From: Glycine soja
Taxonomy: Eukaryota; Streptophyta; Magnoliopsida; Fabales; Fabaceae
Direction: 5' to 3'
DNA: 64,000 nt
NCBI RefSeq assembly: GCF_004193775.1
Contig: NC_041016.1
Coordinates: 46,500,767 to 46,564,766 of the forward strand
Each line of letters opens with the position of its first letter. Position 1 is the first letter of the stretch. Position numbers and translations under genes: made by a program. Positions 48,100 through 59,042 of the stretch are shown here, one piece after another. The notes under the pieces are model-generated. The model had not been told where the DNA came from and made no database searches. It saw only the letters and a program-made list of their open reading frames with translations.

Positions 48100-48860
48100 A
48101 ATCAGACTGGGCGCTTAGCAAAAATGACTCGCTTAGCGCGCCTTAGGAAAATCTACTCATGCGCTAAGCGCGATAGCTACGCTCTTAGCGAGTGAACACA
48201 AAATCTATTTTTTTTGCAGAATGGGCTTAGCAAGTAGGCTCACTAAGCCCAATTTCACAAATTTTCAAATAGATAAGGATTTGTGCTTAGCGCGACTACT
48301 CTACTGTACAGAACTGGCTTAGTGAGCAGGCTCGCTATGCCCAATTCCAACAATTTGAAAAACAGAGAGATAATTTCACTTAGCGTGACAGGGCACGCTT
48401 AGCGCACAACAAAACACAAAAATTTCTAAGTGTCTGAGAACATAGCACTCGCTTAGCACGTAGACGCGCTTAGCAAGTTCAAGAAATTACTTTCATCAGA
48501 GAAGACGAACGCACTAAGTGAGACAGGGTTGTGCTTAGCGAGTTCATCTGGAAATCCAGATATTCAACAAAAATGATGAACTCGCTTAGCGTACAGCCGC
48601 GCTTATTGCGCTCATCACGATTTCCAGAATAGCGCGTCAGCACGCTTAGTGAGACTAGACTTGTGCACTTAGCGAGATGACTCACTTAGCCCAATTCCAA
48701 AAATTAAATGGACAGAGATTTTATTGGGCTTAGCACACAAGTCACTCGCTTAGCGTGACCATTCAGCCAATTATCAAGGGTTAATGCGCTTAGTGCGAAC
48801 AACAGCTCGCTTAGCGCAAGTGGTTCAGTTAGCGAGTGGACAATAAAAAAAAATTTTCAA
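48100..48860. repeat. Array of GCTTAGCG/CGCTAAGC palindromic motifs
   Basis: More than 20 copies of a degenerate 8-10-bp palindrome (gcttagcg, cgctaagc, ctcgcttagcgag) occur in 750 bp between the protease and the downstream ORF of the Athila-like element. The spacing is irregular, about 20-40 bp. No reading frame is conserved through it. The same motif recurs in the element's LTR at 53840-54085. Confidence 0.9.
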
Positions 48861-49043
48861 GTTATTTTTCTGTCCACAACTTCACAAAAGCTTTTTAACC
48901 CCTTTTCCAATACTAAACATGCTAAATTCAAACAATTACAAGCAATCAAACTTAACTAAATGCAAGAAAAACAGAATTAAAAAGGGTCGGGTTGCCTCCC
49001 AATAAGCGCACATTTAATGTCATTAGCTTGACGCGTAGCTTTT

Positions 49044-49860
49044 TCATGGGTCCGGATCAAACTTGGTTCCCTCCATCATAACCTCTTTTTCATACTCCTT
49101 CACCTGTAAGCAGACATTTTGGTTCGACAAATGTTTTTCTTCATCAAACAACTCAAAGCTAATCTTTTGGTCTTCAATACCCATTTCTAGCTTCTTCTTT
49201 CCCATGTCTACTACACAACTTGTAGTAGCCATAAATTGACGACCCAAAATTAAGGGAATATTTTCATCTTCCTCTATGTCCATTACCACAAAGTCAGCAG
49301 GAAAGATAAGGTGTTTAACTCGAACCAAAACATCTTCAATAACACCGTAAGGTCTGGTTCTGGAGCGATCATCTAATTGAAGAGTCATTCTTGTTGGCAT
49401 TATCTCCAACTCTCCAAGCCTCTGGCACATGGAAAGCGGCATCAAATTAATACTAGCTCCCAAATCAATAAGAGCCTTGCCAACAGAAACTTCACCAATT
49501 GCACACGAAATAGTCACACTCCCAAAATCTTTGTGCTTAGGTGGAAGAATCTTCTGAATTACGGCACTGTAGTTTCCTTCCACAATGATGTTTTCACTAT
49601 GAATGTACTTATTCTTCCGTGTGAGCATATCTTTTAAAAACTTAGAGTATAATAGCATTTGTTGAAGAGCTTCTCTAAAGGGCATAGTGATCTCCAATTT
49701 CTTGAAGATATCAAGGAGACGAGCCAGATGTCGTTCCTTGTCTTTCTTTGTTGGTACCAATGGATATGGCACCTCCTCCCTTTTTCCTGGACTTGCCTCC
49801 TTTCTCTTTTCTCTAGCCAGCTCATTCTTGGTATTTTTCTTCTCTTATTTTCTTTCATTC
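49044..49860 (-). pseudogene. Athila-like aspartic protease region
   Basis: A 242-residue minus frame (49772-49044) shows 'PLVPTKKDKERHLARLLDIF', 'LPPKHKDFGSVTISCAIGE', then the active site ALIDLGASINLMPLSM and the flap-distal ENIPLILGRQFM. DLGA in place of D(S/T)G is normal for Athila-type proteases. It ends at 49044. Directly downstream come noncoding sequence (a 'gggaggcaaccc' motif) and the repeat array. RT, RNase H and integrase are missing. Confidence 0.85.
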
Positions 49861-49885
49861 TCTTTTTCTTTTTTTTCTCAATTTT

Positions 49886-51549
49886 TTAATTTTTTTCAGT
49901 TTCTTTTTCTTTCTCTTTTTCTTTTTCTTTCTTTTCCTTCTCACTTATTTCTTTTTCACTCACAATTATTGGTATCTCCTTTTGTTGATCATCTTCTGCT
50001 TCCACTTCTTCCTCAGTCTCACTCAAAGGTTCCACCACTGGGTCAATTGCTAGTTCAGTCACCAGTTGTTGTTTTTCTTCACCTATCCTCTTCTCACCTT
50101 CGTTCATGCTCACCATTTTGCTTCTAGTCATAACAGCCTTGCACTCCTCCTTTGGATTCTTCTATGTGTTGGCTCCAAAGCTGCTTGACGATCGGTCTGC
50201 CAGTTGTTTTGCCAATTATCCCACCTGGACTTCTAGATTCTTGATGGCTGACTCTGTGCTCTTTTGATTGGACATGGATACTTGCATGAATTGAGCAAGT
50301 GTCTCTTCAAGCTTCGTCGTTCTATCATAAAGACTAGGCCCTTGTTGATGTGGCTTGTTAGATGGCCCACCCTAGTCTTTATTGAACTGATTACTAGGGT
50401 GAGTTCTCCACTGTCCCTGTTGCTGATTATATTGTTGGCCATGTTGAAATCCGGAATACCTACATGCATTAAAGTTTGGTCTTGGCTGGTTCCCCATATA
50501 GTTCACTTCATGTGTTGTATCTTCTGTGGGAATGCAGCAGCCAAAATCATGTGCTCCACCACATATAACACAACTTGCAACCTGCAAAGCAGAAGAGGGT
50601 GAAGGTTGTCCAGAATGTAATTGGGTTGGCAACTTACTCAATGTTTCTATTAATGCTTCAAGTTGCTTGGATAGCAACTTGTTCTGTGCCAACAATGCAT
50701 CTTTTGATATGAGCTCCAGCAGGCTTCTTTTGGTTGGGATGTATGCTCTATCATGCAAGATTGCATGGTCACAAGCAGCCATATTCTCAATCAATTCCAT
50801 GGCTTCTTCAGGGGTCTTCAATTTTATTTTTCCCCCTAGAGAAGCATCTAAAAGCTGCTTGGATTGTGGCCTTAACCCGTCAATGAAAATATTGAGCTGG
50901 ATTGGTTCTGAAAATCCATGAGTAGGCATCTTTCTTAGTAACCCACAAAATCTTTCCAAAGCCTCACTCAAGGACTCGTTTGGAAATTGATGAAAGGATG
51001 AGATGGCAGCTTTCCTTCAGCAGTCTTGGACTCTAGAAAGTATTTCTTCAAGAATTTTTCAACCACTTCATCCCAAGTCTTAATATTGTTACCTTTAAAT
51101 GAATGGAGCCATCTTTTTGCCTCTCTAGACAAAGAAAATGAAAACAAGCTCAATCTAACAGCATCCTCAGGTACACCAGCCAGTCTGATAGTGTTGCAAA
51201 TCTCAATATAAGTGGCTAGATGTACATACGGGTCTTCCTTGGGCAGACCATGAAACAAATTGTTCTAAATCAACTGAATTAATGAATGTGGATATGTTAT
51301 ATTTTGTGCTTGAACCTCCGGTCGTGCAATGCTAGTAAAGAACTGTGGCATACTTGAGCTAGAGTAATCTTCAAGGGTAACTCTTCTTGGCTTATTAGCC
51401 ATAATATTGGCTTCAAATAATACTGTGTGAGATTCCCCTTGTTTTGGAAAACTATAAGATGCCTCAGAAGATAGAGGTTCTTCTTGAATTGTTGCTACCT
51501 CAATGTCCTGCAAAAACTTTCTATTCCTTTTCGCGTTCCTTTCCTGCAA
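49886..51549 (-). pseudogene. Athila-like gag with Lys/Glu-rich linker
   Basis: The minus frames in order are 51549-51265 (N-terminal), 51258-50968 (MFHGLPKEDPYVHLATYIEI, 'LFSFSLSREAKRWLHSF', 'TWDEVVEKFLKKYF', the retrotransposon gag core), and 50971-50372 ('MSEALERFCGLLRKMPTHG', 'LEALIETLSKLPTQ', a zinc-knuckle-like CVICGGAHDFGCC). 50131-49886 is an EKEKEK-rich linker to protease. A stop near 51262, a break near 50970 and a gap at about 50372-50132 disable it. Gag would form the particle that packages element RNA. Confidence 0.85.
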
Positions 51550-51753
51550 GTTGCGTTAATTTCCAAGTTTATGGGAATCAAAACACTTGCAGAAGACCTT
51601 CTTTGTATGCAAAACAAGCAAAATAGTAGTTAACCAATTCCAAAGAACAATGATTCTGAACTAAACAAATATTAACAAAAACAAAAATCAATGGATCAAA
51701 AAATAATAAATTAATGCCTTCAAACTGAACTAAACTTTCCAAAAGGAAGAAGT

Positions 51754-51771
51754 TCCCCGACAACAACACCA
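51754..51771 (-). other. Primer-binding site (tRNA-Asp-like)
   Basis: The plus sequence tccccgacaacaacacca resembles the 3' end of plant tRNA-Asp (tccccggcaacggcgcca) with three G-to-A changes. A site like this just inside the 5' LTR primes minus-strand DNA synthesis. Its place between gag (51549) and the LTR fixes the element's orientation as minus. Confidence 0.7.
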
Positions 51772-51899
51772 AAATACTTGTTCTCACTCTGGGTGTACTA
51801 CTTGTCTGTGTGGATGAAAAATCTATCGGCAAGTGCACCGGGTCATCAAGTAAATAATTAAAATGGTGTGAACCGAGTATCGTGTAGACAAAGGATCAA

Positions 51900-52962
51900 G
51901 CTGAATGTTTTGATGATGCCAAAGGATCACATGATTCTCAAAGCTTTATTCAAGACAAAGAAATTAAAGATATTCAAGATGGATGATCAAGACAGTCTCT
52001 AGAGTCTTAGGAAGGGTATATTAAATAGGAAGGGAATTCCTAACTGAAGTAGCAAAAGGTTTGGCCAAGTAATTTAAGTTAAAAAGTGTTTTTCAAGATA
52101 TTTACTCTCTGGTAATCGATTACCAGAGGATGTAATCGATTACTAGTGGCCAAAAATGATTTACAACAGCTATTAAAATTTGAATTCAAAATTTGCACTG
52201 TGTAATCAATTACACATATATGGTAATCGATTACCAGCAGTTATTGAACGTTTTAATTCAAATTTTAAAGCTAGTAATAGATTACACACATACTGTAATC
52301 AATTACCAGAGGAGATTTTCAGAAAATATTCTCAACTGTCACATCTTTTCATTTGGTTCTTGAATGGCTATCAAAGGCCTATATATATGTGACTTGAGAC
52401 ACGAATTTACAAAGAGTTTTTTGAACAAAAAGGTCTTATCCTCTTAAAAAGCAAAATTGTTTTATCCTCTTACAAATTCCTTGGCCAAAACACTTGTGAT
52501 TCAATAAGGAATTATTTGAGTGCTCAAATTGTTCAATCTATCTCTTTCAAGAGAGATTTCTTCTTCTCTTCTTCTTTATTCTGAAAAGGGATTAAGAGAC
52601 CGGGGGTCTCTTGTTGTAAAAGAATTCTAAACACAAATGAAGGATTGTCCTTGTGTGTTTAGAACTTCTAAAAGGAATTTACAAGATAGTGGAACTCTCA
52701 AGCAGGTTGCTTGGGGACTGGACGTAGGCACAAGGGTGTGGCCGAACAAGTATAAATCTGAGTTTGCACTTTCTCTTCCCTTAAACTCCTTTACTTATTA
52801 TTGTTTTATATTCATATTCAAATTGTTCTATTTGAATCAATATTTAAGAAGTTCATTATTAAGGGAATTTATAACTTGATAGAATTTTAATTGGAGAAAT
52901 AGTTTGTAATATCTTAATTCAACCCCCCCTTCTTAAGATATCTGAGGCCACTTGTCTAACAT
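51900..52962 (+). mobile_element. Solo LTR with TAATCGATTA motifs, inserted in the Athila-like LTR
   Basis: The shared LTR start 'tgaatgttttgatgatgcc' lies at about 51902 and the end 'gaggccacttgtctaaca' at 52961. A candidate 5-bp duplication ATCAA lies at 51895-51899 and 52963-52967. Six copies of (g/t)gtaat(c/a)gattac(c/a) occur at 52100-52310. A TATA run (cctatatatatgtg) lies at about 52380. Internal genes are absent. It is the same family as 16110-17058 and 14085-14354. It resembles Ty1/copia SIRE-type LTRs of soybean, but that name is from memory. Confidence 0.8.
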
Positions 52963-53839
52963 ATCAAACTCAAGGAACTTGTTTATTTGGTAAAGGTTTG
53001 TTCAATAAGTAGGCATTTGCAAACAGAAATAATTACTTTGAATGAAAGTAAAAGTATGTTCTATTCTAGTTACAAAGCAATAAACGTGAGCAAGGAAGTG
53101 TGAAAACAGATATCTAAAGGCGTTGGGTCCTCTTACTGAGCAAATTGATGCAATTAAGGATGTTTCTCTAATTAAAGATGCTCTTGTGTTCTATGTTGAA
53201 GGCTCAAGTACTAAACATCTATGTCTTGTGAGTTTAGCCTAATTATGATTAAACTTCGTTCCTAGATGTCCCTTGTTGAACTTAGCTTAATTGAACAGCT
53301 TTATGATCACAACATAATAAAAACTAAATTACCGCACTCCGTGTCCTGACATACGATAACCTAATCCTCCTCTATCAAGTTCTAAGGAGAAAATACATCT
53401 TTCAATGCTAAAGCCCCTAACAGTACATACATATGGGTGATCAAGCCACAAGAATGAAATAATAAAATGTTGATAGAAACAATGAACACATAAAACAACC
53501 TTAATTAGATAGGGAAAGAATTTACATCAATTACTCAACAAGAATCCCCAACTGAGGGTTTAGCCTTCCATAGCAAGGAGGCTCCTTTTACATTGAAGAA
53601 GAGGAATTAAGAGGAATTGCTTGCTTACAAAGGAGTGGGGATGTCTCCTCGACCTTTAGGAATCTCACAATCACTCAAAAACTCACAAATCTTCCAAAAA
53701 GATCAACACTTGGCTTCTTTGCTCTGTTCTTTGCCTCTATGTATTTCACTCTTCAAGCTCTTACAAGTCTCTTCATAGTTTATTCAGACCTCTTTCTTTG
53801 TCATTCTGCACAAATCAGGCTTAAAAAGGGCTCTCTGAC

Positions 53840-54085
53840 CTCGACGTCGCACTTAGCGCCATTTTCCTACTTAGCGCAAGTAAGTGAATTTTCGCTCAAC
53901 GCCAAACTCGCGCTAAGCCTGGAAAGAGACAAATGACTCGCTAAGCGAGTTGATGACGCGCTGAGCGTGTGCCTACGTGACAGATTCCCTTCTAGATTCC
54001 TCCTACTCACTAAGTGCACTGATGCCTCGCTTAACGGATGGTGCTCGCTAAGCGCATTGAGCTCGCTTAGCGAGACATCAACTTT
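53840..54085. repeat. GCTTAGCG/CGCTAAGC motif array in the LTR
   Basis: About ten copies (cacttagcg, gcgctaag, ctcgctaagcgag, ctcgcttagcgag) occur in 245 bp. It is the same motif as at 48100-48860, now inside the LTR of the same element. Confidence 0.88.
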
Positions 54086-54289
54086 AGCACTTCTTCAAAA
54101 TAGTTCCTTTTTGCCTGAAATTGAAGAGAATTTGACATTAATTCCATGAGCAAGGCTTCTACTGAGCACAGATAAAAACAAAGCAAAATTTATTTACAAT
54201 CCTACAAAAAGGACACTAAATTGAGGAAAATATATGCATTTTGTAAAAGTTTTCTATACAAAAGTTAGTCATATAAGACGACTAATAGT

Positions 54290-56360
54290 CGTCAATGAGG
54301 CGGATCCCACTCACCCATCTGGCATAAACCAAACAGTTCATCCAGCCCTAAACATGGTTGGGCAGTACATACGGTGCAAAGTAAAAATTTGTTCCCACCA
54401 TATGGCTTTCCACCTAATTATACATCACCCAATGCAGTGCACATGCCCAACGAGAACACCAACCACTCCACTCCCGTTCTGCTTGAGGGCCAGCAACCCC
54501 AGTTGGGGCATGCACCCTTTGTTCAACCTATGGAAGAAGCCCGTAAAGAGCTCTGGGATCACGCTCTGGGTGAGTTTGAACCATACCCTACATATGTCAT
54601 TGAGGGACCAATGTTTGGTGGCATGCCTCTGCCTATTGTTGTGGGAGCCATTCAACCCCGCCCGCTGCAACCTTTGCATTTCTCGGGAAGGAGACTACCT
54701 CCGGCCATAGAAGAAAGAGAGAAGTTTGATCTCATAGTGGAGACGATGAGGGCCATTGGGGGATCAATGATTATCCATTTTTCGACATGGCAGAGCTATG
54801 CTTAGTACCCGATGTCATCATCCCTCCCAAATTCAAGGTGTCAGACTTCGACAAGTACAAACGGACCACTTGCCCCAGGAACCACTTAAAGATGTATTGT
54901 CAAAAGATAGGGCATACTCAAGAGATGAAAAACTCTTGATGCACTTTTTCCAAGAGAGTTTGGTCAGGACGACAATCACGTGGTATACTAACTAGGAAGC
55001 TTCCTGGATCTGTTCTTGGAAGGACTTGATGGCTTCTTTCATCAGGCAGTATCAATACAACACTAACATGGCTCCCGATAGAACCCAATTACAAAATATG
55101 TGCAAGAAGGAGCATGAGTCTTTCAAGGAGTATGCCCAGAGGTGGAGGGATTTGGCAGCCTAAGTAGCACCTCCCATGATGGAGAGGGAGATGATAACCC
55201 TAATAGTGGACACAACCAGTGTTCTACTATGAGAAAATGGTATGTTATATGCCCTCTAGTTTTGCAAATTTGGTGTTTGTGGGCGAGAGAATTGAAGTGG
55301 GCTTAAGAATGGGGAAGTTCGATTATGCCGCTTTAGCAAGTACAAGCATTAGGAGGTCTGGAGCGGGTGGAGCCAAGAAGAAGGAGGGGGACACCCATGC
55401 TATGACTTCAGCTCCCACATGGCCTAAATCCCAACAAACCCCTTACAACCCCACCTACCAATATTCCCCACATCAACCAAATTATTCAGCCAATGTTGGA
55501 ACCCCTCTTAATCTGGCGCCCGTCCAATAAAGATTGCCCACTCAACCACAAAGGGCTCCCCCACAAAATTCCTTTCCCACACAATCTCGACCAGCTAGAA
55601 GCGCCAATCCTAACACAAACACAAACCTGAGGAGGAACTTCCCGGAAAGAAAGCCCTCGGAGTTCACTCCAATACCAATGCTTTATGCTAACCTACTTCC
55701 ATCTTTGATCAGCAGCCAAATGGATGTGGTGAAACCCGGTAAGATCTATCAATCCCCCTTCCCCAATGGTACAATCCCAATGCAACCTATGCCTATCATG
55801 GTGGAGTTCTGGGGCGTTCTATAGAGCAGTACGTGGCCTTCAAGCACAAGGTACAAAGCTTGATTGATGCAGGATGGCTGACGTTTCAGGAGGGCAGTCC
55901 AAATGTGAGGACTAATCCATTCGCTAGTCATGAAGGCTCAGCTGTTAATGTAGTGGAAGAGTGGGAGCCTCAGGGGTTGAAGAAAATGGGAGACTTGTTA
56001 ACCTCTAGAAGGTTCATTTTGGAACAAGGGAGATTCCTATTTAATGCATTCGGGGGCACCGCACGATGTGGAGACGTGCTCGATGGCAGAAGAGTTGCTA
56101 CAAGGGATGATGGATAAAGGGCAAATTGAAGTCAGCAATGTTAGAAAATGGGAGGGGGACATGTGCATGCAGTCAGATGATAAGAAACCAAGCAAGCCCA
56201 AGCCTTTGGTGATCCACTTCACTAGGGATGTCACCACTCAAAAGCCTTGAGGTTTCCAGCCCATCACAGTTAAGAAGCCTACGCCTTTCCCTTACAAAAG
56301 TGATAAGGCGGTGCCATGGAAGTACGCTACATAAGGGCCTAACGGAAGGAAAGACGCGTC
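54290..56360 (+). pseudogene. Tat/Ogre-like gag (5'-truncated, frameshifted)
   Basis: It starts abruptly within gag (PTHPSGINQ...NMVGQ near 54300). Successive frames give 'FEPYPTYVIEGPMFGG' and 'REKFDLIVETMRAIGG' (54374-54805), 'AELCLVPDVIIPPKFKV', 'EKLLMHFFQESL' (to 54995), 'VFYYEKMVCYMPSSFAN' (55210 on), 'RRNFPERKPSEFTPIPM' (55620 on), then 'LIDAGWLTFQEGSPNVRTNP'. Expected Cys in a zinc-knuckle-like YHGG motif near 55790 are Tyr. At least five frame changes or stops occur. The missing start and LTR abut the Athila-like element. Confidence 0.85.
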
Positions 56361-56364
56361 TATT

Positions 56365-57231
56365 GTGCATGTTAAGGATGATCTATCCTTCGCTAAAGTC
56401 ACAAACGTATTCGGTATGAGTGGCATGACTCGTAGTAGATGGATCTTTGAGGCACCCGAACTACCAATATGGTCCAAAGACCCAAAAAGAAAGGCAAAGA
56501 AGGATGTGGGCGAGAGTGATAAGGCGTGCCTGACCCCGAATAATGAGGTCCCAGTTGGAAAGATTGCTGAGGAAGGGGACGACTTTAGCAAGAAGGGAAA
56601 ATCCGCAAAGGAGGTGACTGAGTTCCTAATGATCATCCAACAAAGTGAGTTCAAGGTGATTGAACAACTAAATAAAACCCCAGTTAGGATCTCTCTATTG
56701 GGGTTGCTTATGAACTCCGAGCCTCATCAGGCGTTGTTGGTCAAGATTTTGAGCAAGTCCCATGTAGCACAAGACATATCCGTGGAGGGTTTCGGGGATA
56801 TAATTAATAGCATCACTACCAACAACTACCTCACTTTTTCCGACGAAGAAATACCCGTCGAGGGTAGGGGACATAATAGAGCCTTGTGCGTATCTGTCAA
56901 ATGTTTGGACCACATAGTGGCCAAAGTGCTTATCGACAATGGCTCTTCCCTCAATGTCATGCCCAAGGCTACTTTGGACAAGCTGCCTTTTAATGCATCG
57001 CACCTAAGATCAAGCTCCATGGTAGTGCAGGCTTTTGACGACAGTCACTGGGATGTAAGAGGGGAGATCGATCTCAGAATTCAAATCAAACCCCACGTGT
57101 GCCAAATTACCTTCCAAGTAATGGACATAAATCCTGCCTATAGCTGCTTATTAGGTCGGCCTTGGATTCATTCGATTGGGGTGGTCCCGTCAACACTGCA
57201 TCAAAAGTTAAAATTTGTGGTGGAGGGGTAG
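56365..57231 (+). CDS. Tat/Ogre-like aspartic protease ORF
   Basis: An open frame of 288 codons. It has an N-terminal 'LLMNSEPHQALLVKILSKSH' segment, 'LTFSDEEIPVEGRGHNRAL', the active site VLIDNGSSLNVMPKATL, 'VMDINPAYSCLLGRPWIHS' and 'STLHQKLKFVVEG'. DNGSS is the usual active-site form in Tat/Ogre elements. It would cleave the gag-pol polyprotein. The frame is intact, but the surrounding polyprotein is broken, so it is unlikely to be made from its own start. It is closed by a stop at 57229-57231. Confidence 0.85.
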   Translation: MHVKDDLSFAKVTNVFGMSGMTRSRWIFEAPELPIWSKDPKRKAKKDVGESDKACLTPNNEVPVGKIAEEGDDFSKKGKSAKEVTEFLMIIQQSEFKVIEQLNKTPVRISLLGLLMNSEPHQALLVKILSKSHVAQDISVEGFGDIINSITTNNYLTFSDEEIPVEGRGHNRALCVSVKCLDHIVAKVLIDNGSSLNVMPKATLDKLPFNASHLRSSSMVVQAFDDSHWDVRGEIDLRIQIKPHVCQITFQVMDINPAYSCLLGRPWIHSIGVVPSTLHQKLKFVVEG

Positions 57232-57990
57232 CTAATTATAGTTTTGAGAGAAAAAGGCATACTTGTAAGTTGTACATCTTTTACGCCTTATGTTGAGGCT
57301 ACAGAGGAGTAATTGGAAACATCCTTCTAGGAATTGGAAGTTGTGAGCAATGCTTACATGGAGTCTCCCCCGGGTCCAGCTGCCTTTATCTGGTGCCGTG
57401 TTGATGGTGGCTCGGGTGATGTTGGGGCACGGAGATGAGCCCAAAATGGGTTTGGGCCAAAACAGGAATGGCATAGCAAGTTTGGTGGAGTTCATAGGGA
57501 ATCGCAGAAGGTTCAGGTTAGGATACGAGCCTATGCATGCTGACATGAGGAGAATCGCCCTAGAAAGGAGGGAGAGAAGCATGGGTCAGCCGCAAGGGCT
57601 ACAAGTGGAAGAGTCCCCTTTTGTCACATCGATGAAAGCTTCGTCAGCGTGGGGTGGATGTGCGAAGGACGGGTTTCCATGATAAGTGAAAAAACCCCTC
57701 AAGACCAACCAATTTGGGTGCGACCGTGTCCTCCAGAGTTTGAATTGGGAAATTGGCAAGTCACCAAGCGGCCCGAGATTTCCATGGAAAATTCAATGTA
57801 ATTTGTTAGTTCTAACCCTATTGTTCTAGGCTTTAGGGTTTGCTTTCTATTTGGGCATATCTTTTTTATCCCACAAAATTATAAAATACATAACCCTTCT
57901 TCATTTGATGAGTTTAATCTTGCACTTTCGTCTATTTTCGTTCTTCTACATATTTATTTTTGTTTCGATTAAATGATTTGATACATATCC
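57232..57990 (+). pseudogene. Tat/Ogre-like linker between protease and RT (broken)
   Basis: Fragments in changing frames are typical of the protease-RT spacer: 'ELEVVSNAYMESPP', 'GFGPKQEWHSKFGGV' and 'WVRPCPPEFELGNWQVTK' near 57715-57770. There are several stops, and an AT-rich gap of about 150 bp before RT similarity resumes. Confidence 0.6.
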
Positions 57991-58555
57991 AACAATGAGT
58001 CCTATGAAAGTAGTGATACTGAGGACCCGGATGCTGATTTTGAGTAACTAATAAATCAAGCCGAGAAAGGGGAAGATGAGGATTGGGGGCTTCCTCCAGA
58101 GTTGAAAAGAATGGTTGAGCAAGAAGACAAGGAAGTAAAGCCACACCAAGAGGAAACGAAAGTTGTGAACTTAGGTGTTAGCAAAGAAAGAAAGGAAGTC
58201 AAGGTCGGCACTAGCATGTCTGCAAACATCCGAGATGAATTAGTAGCTCTATTGTGAGACTACCAAGACATCTTCGCTTATTCCTACCAAGATATGCCTG
58301 GTTTGAGTTCTAACATCGTGCAACATAGATTACCTCTAAATCCCGAGTGTTCCCCAATAAAGCAAAAGATGAGGAGGATGAAGTCCGAGATGTCCTTGAA
58401 AATAAAAGAACAAATAAAGAAGCAATTCGACGTTGGCTTCTTAGCCATTTCTCGGTACCCGGAATAGGTTGCCAACATCATGCTGGTCCCTAAAAAGGAT
58501 GGAAAGGTGCGAATGTGCATAGACTATCGGGATCTAAACCGAGCCAGTCCAAAGG
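57991..58555 (+). pseudogene. Tat/Ogre-like reverse transcriptase N-terminus (truncated by deletion)
   Basis: The frame reads 'NQAEKGEDEDWGLPPELKRM', 'YQDIFAYSYQDMPGLSS', 'HRLPLNPECSPIKQKMRRM', then MLVPKKDGKVRMCIDYRDLN and stops at RASPKD near 58555. There RNase H-flanking sequence begins at once. The palm with the YxDD box is gone. Four in-frame stops are present; three fit CAA to TAA, CGA to TGA and TGG to TAG. Confidence 0.87.
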
Positions 58556-59026
58556 ATATCAGCCTATGCATCCAGAATTCCCTGATAAGGACATCATGAC
58601 CTTGTTTGAGGAGGAAGTAGAGGATGAAGACCAGGACAAATGGATCATGTGGTTTGATGGCATGTCTAATGCACTAGGCCATGGAGTTGGGGTGGTATTG
58701 GTTTCCCTAGACAAGCAGTATATACCTTTCACGACTAGGTTGGGTTTCGACCACACAAGCAATATAGCATAGTATGAGGCTTGTGCCCTTGGGATCCAAA
58801 TGGCAATTGACTTCAAGGTGAAGTTGCTCAAGGTATACAGGGACTCGGCCATGGTAATTCGCCAGTTCAAGGGTGAATAGGAGACCAAAGACCATAAATT
58901 GGTGCCTTACCAAACTTACATCAGGAAGTTGATAGAATTCTTTGATGAAATATCTTTTCATCACATTCCTAGAGAGGAAAATCAGATGGTCGACGCCCTT
59001 GCCACACTAGCGTCCATGTTCTAGCT
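58556..59026 (+). pseudogene. Tat/Ogre-like RNase H (broken)
   Basis: It begins 'PMHPEFPDKDIMTLFEEEVE', then WIMWFDGMSNALGHGVG (first catalytic Asp), YEACALGIQMAIDF, VYRDSAMVI and ISFHHIPREENQMVDALATL. All expected acidic residues are visible, but three stops interrupt the frame. It is fused directly to the RT N-terminus by the deletion at 58555. Confidence 0.85.
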
Positions 59027-59042
59027 AAGCCCACACGGAGAT

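Larger units (their letters stand above)
51773..54200 (-). mobile_element. 5' LTR of the Athila-like element (interrupted)
   Basis: From the primer site outward the sequence contains 'ggcaagtgcaccgggtc', a segment found near the LTR end of legume Athila-like elements. It is interrupted by the solo LTR at 51900-52962 and continues at 52968 ('actcaaggaacttgttta') to about 54200. The GCTTAGCG array lies at 53840-54085. Without the insert it is about 1.3 kb. Its outer end is not clear; Tat/Ogre gag sequence starts by 54290. No second LTR is seen at the other end of the element. Confidence 0.62.

Noticed and set aside
48100..48860. CRISPR-like array of regularly spaced repeats
   Set aside because: The repeats are 8-10-bp degenerate palindromes with irregular spacing inside a plant retroelement; there are no unique equal-length spacers.
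49659..50127. Two Phe/Ser-rich open frames on +
   Set aside because: They are the antisense of the EKEKEK-rich gag-protease linker of the Athila-like element on minus.
51754..51771. A tRNA-Asp gene fragment
   Set aside because: Only the 3'-end complement is present, at the inner LTR edge; this is a primer-binding site.
56292..57020. Minus-strand frames over the Tat/Ogre-like protease
   Set aside because: They are antisense to the well-supported protease ORF.
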